A DNA stretch of 6,066 nucleotides from Porticoccaceae bacterium (GTDB lineage Bacteria; Pseudomonadota; Gammaproteobacteria; Pseudomonadales; Porticoccaceae): NCBI GenBank assembly GCA_030741175.1, contig JASLVT010000088.1, positions 1 to 6,066 of the forward strand, given 5' to 3'. The position numbers and the translations under genes were made by a program. Below, piece by piece: positions 5,603 to 6,066 of the stretch. Positions within the stretch are counted from its first letter, which is position 1. Each line of letters begins with the position of its first letter. Under the pieces are notes generated by a model. It was not told the DNA's origin. It was given only the letters and a program-made list of their open reading frames with translations, and did not search any database.

Positions 5603-5797
5603 GAGGTTCTAGGGTGCTTATTGAGTTGAGATTAATAGGCCGTATTTTGCGAACAATCAGTACAGTGATGTGCGTATTATCGTTTCACAAGCATTCTAAT
5701 ATAGTGATTGTGTTGGACTCGCCTATCTCCGGATTCGGGCTTTAGAGTAAACAAATAGCTATAACAAAATTATGAAATCTAATTATAGGGGTCAATC

Positions 5798-6066
5798 ATG
5801 AAAATTAAGAATCATGCTTATTTGGTAGCGGGCTCGGCTTTGCTCTTTGCAGCATCGCAGAGTAATGCTGCGTTGGAGGAGGTGGTGGTAACCGCCACCA
5901 AACGTGCAGAAACCATTCAAGATGTTCCTGTCTCAGTGTCAGCTGTAAGCGCGGATATGATGGCAAAAGTCGGAATATCGGATATGGAAGATTTATCAGC
6001 TGTGGTACCTAATTTTGAGATAAACAGTGCTGCGGTAGTTCCAAATCTGTATATCCGTGGTTTGGG
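5798..6066 (+). CDS. TonB-dependent outer-membrane receptor, N-terminal fragment
   Basis: The first 89 codons are present and the gene runs off the right edge. MKIKNHAYLVAGSALLFAAS is a signal peptide with a basic start and a hydrophobic core, with probable cleavage after QSNA (residue 24). LEEVVVTATKR (26-36) is the TonB box and its typical continuation. The plug domain begins with IQDVPVSVSAVS and runs to VVPNFEI, ending in NLYIRGLG, the conserved plug segment. This style is common in gammaproteobacterial and sphingomonad receptors for siderophores and for organic substrates. The ATG has AGGGG 6 bases upstream. The beta-barrel and any ligand clues lie outside the window. A 9-codon frame (5772-5801) starts upstream and its stop overlaps this ATG. 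Substrate import for the neighbouring catabolic genes is an inference from position. Confidence 0.93.
   Translation, partial: MKIKNHAYLVAGSALLFAASQSNAALEEVVVTATKRAETIQDVPVSVSAVSADMMAKVGISDMEDLSAVVPNFEINSAAVVPNLYIRGL

Larger units (their letters stand above)
5289..5797. promoter_or_regulatory. 509-base non-coding region between divergent GST and TonB-receptor genes
   Basis: No plausible protein gene or recognisable RNA gene is seen here. The region is AT-rich and carries five separate dyads, listed individually. Promoters on both sides are weak by eye. On the plus strand TATAAC (5760-5765) could be a -10 for the receptor, without a good -35. On the minus strand TTGAAA (5341-5336) could serve as a -35 for the GST gene. 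TATTGA-TTGAGAT (5445-5457) recurs as TATTGA-G-TTGAGAT (5619-5632). The length leaves room for a small RNA or a long 5' leader. Confidence 0.6.

Noticed and set aside
5397..5640. Possible short repeat array or CRISPR-like structure from recurring TATTGA
   Set aside because: The copies are six bases long, irregularly spaced and in both orientations. There are no uniform repeats or spacers.

Overview
The window looks like a piece of a gammaproteobacterial chromosome, most likely a marine, Cellvibrionales-like lineage. This placing is an inference from three things: moderate, slightly AT-leaning base composition; long AT-rich intergenic regions; and a TonB-dependent receptor beside a set of small-molecule catabolic genes. 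No rRNA, tRNA, transposase, integrase or CRISPR array is visible. The window begins inside one gene and ends inside another.

Layout. Bases 1-1049 carry three minus-strand genes, read right to left: a SnoaL/NTF2-fold protein (609-1049), an antibiotic-biosynthesis-monooxygenase (ABM) fold protein (145-459), and the first 38 codons of a probable Rieske aromatic-ring-hydroxylating oxygenase alpha subunit, which runs off the left edge. A divergent control region (1050-1291) holds several perfect inverted repeats and promoter-like elements. It separates them from a plus-strand CurA-like, zinc-independent MDR oxidoreductase (1292-2308), which ends at a good intrinsic terminator. A plus-strand HSL-family alpha/beta hydrolase follows (2485-3414). 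Convergent to it is a minus-strand Rossmann-fold dehydrogenase with a DUF1932-type C-terminus (3473-4303). Next comes a minus-strand glutathione S-transferase (4521-5288). A 509-base non-coding gap then leads to the start of a plus-strand TonB-dependent outer-membrane receptor (5798 to the end).

How the genes may work together (inference). The receptor would bring a substrate across the outer membrane, and the Rieske oxygenase would hydroxylate it. The SnoaL-like protein, ABM protein, MDR reductase, HSL hydrolase, beta-hydroxyacid-type dehydrogenase and GST could carry out dehydration, reduction, ester or lactone hydrolysis, oxidation and conjugation or thiolytic steps. The substrate cannot be named from the sequence; an aromatic, terpenoid or other hydrophobic compound is plausible. 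No regulator gene lies in the window, yet the two divergent intergenic regions contain at least eight clean dyads. The control DNA is the least explained part of the window. Each protein family is known, and I see no clear evidence of a wholly new system.
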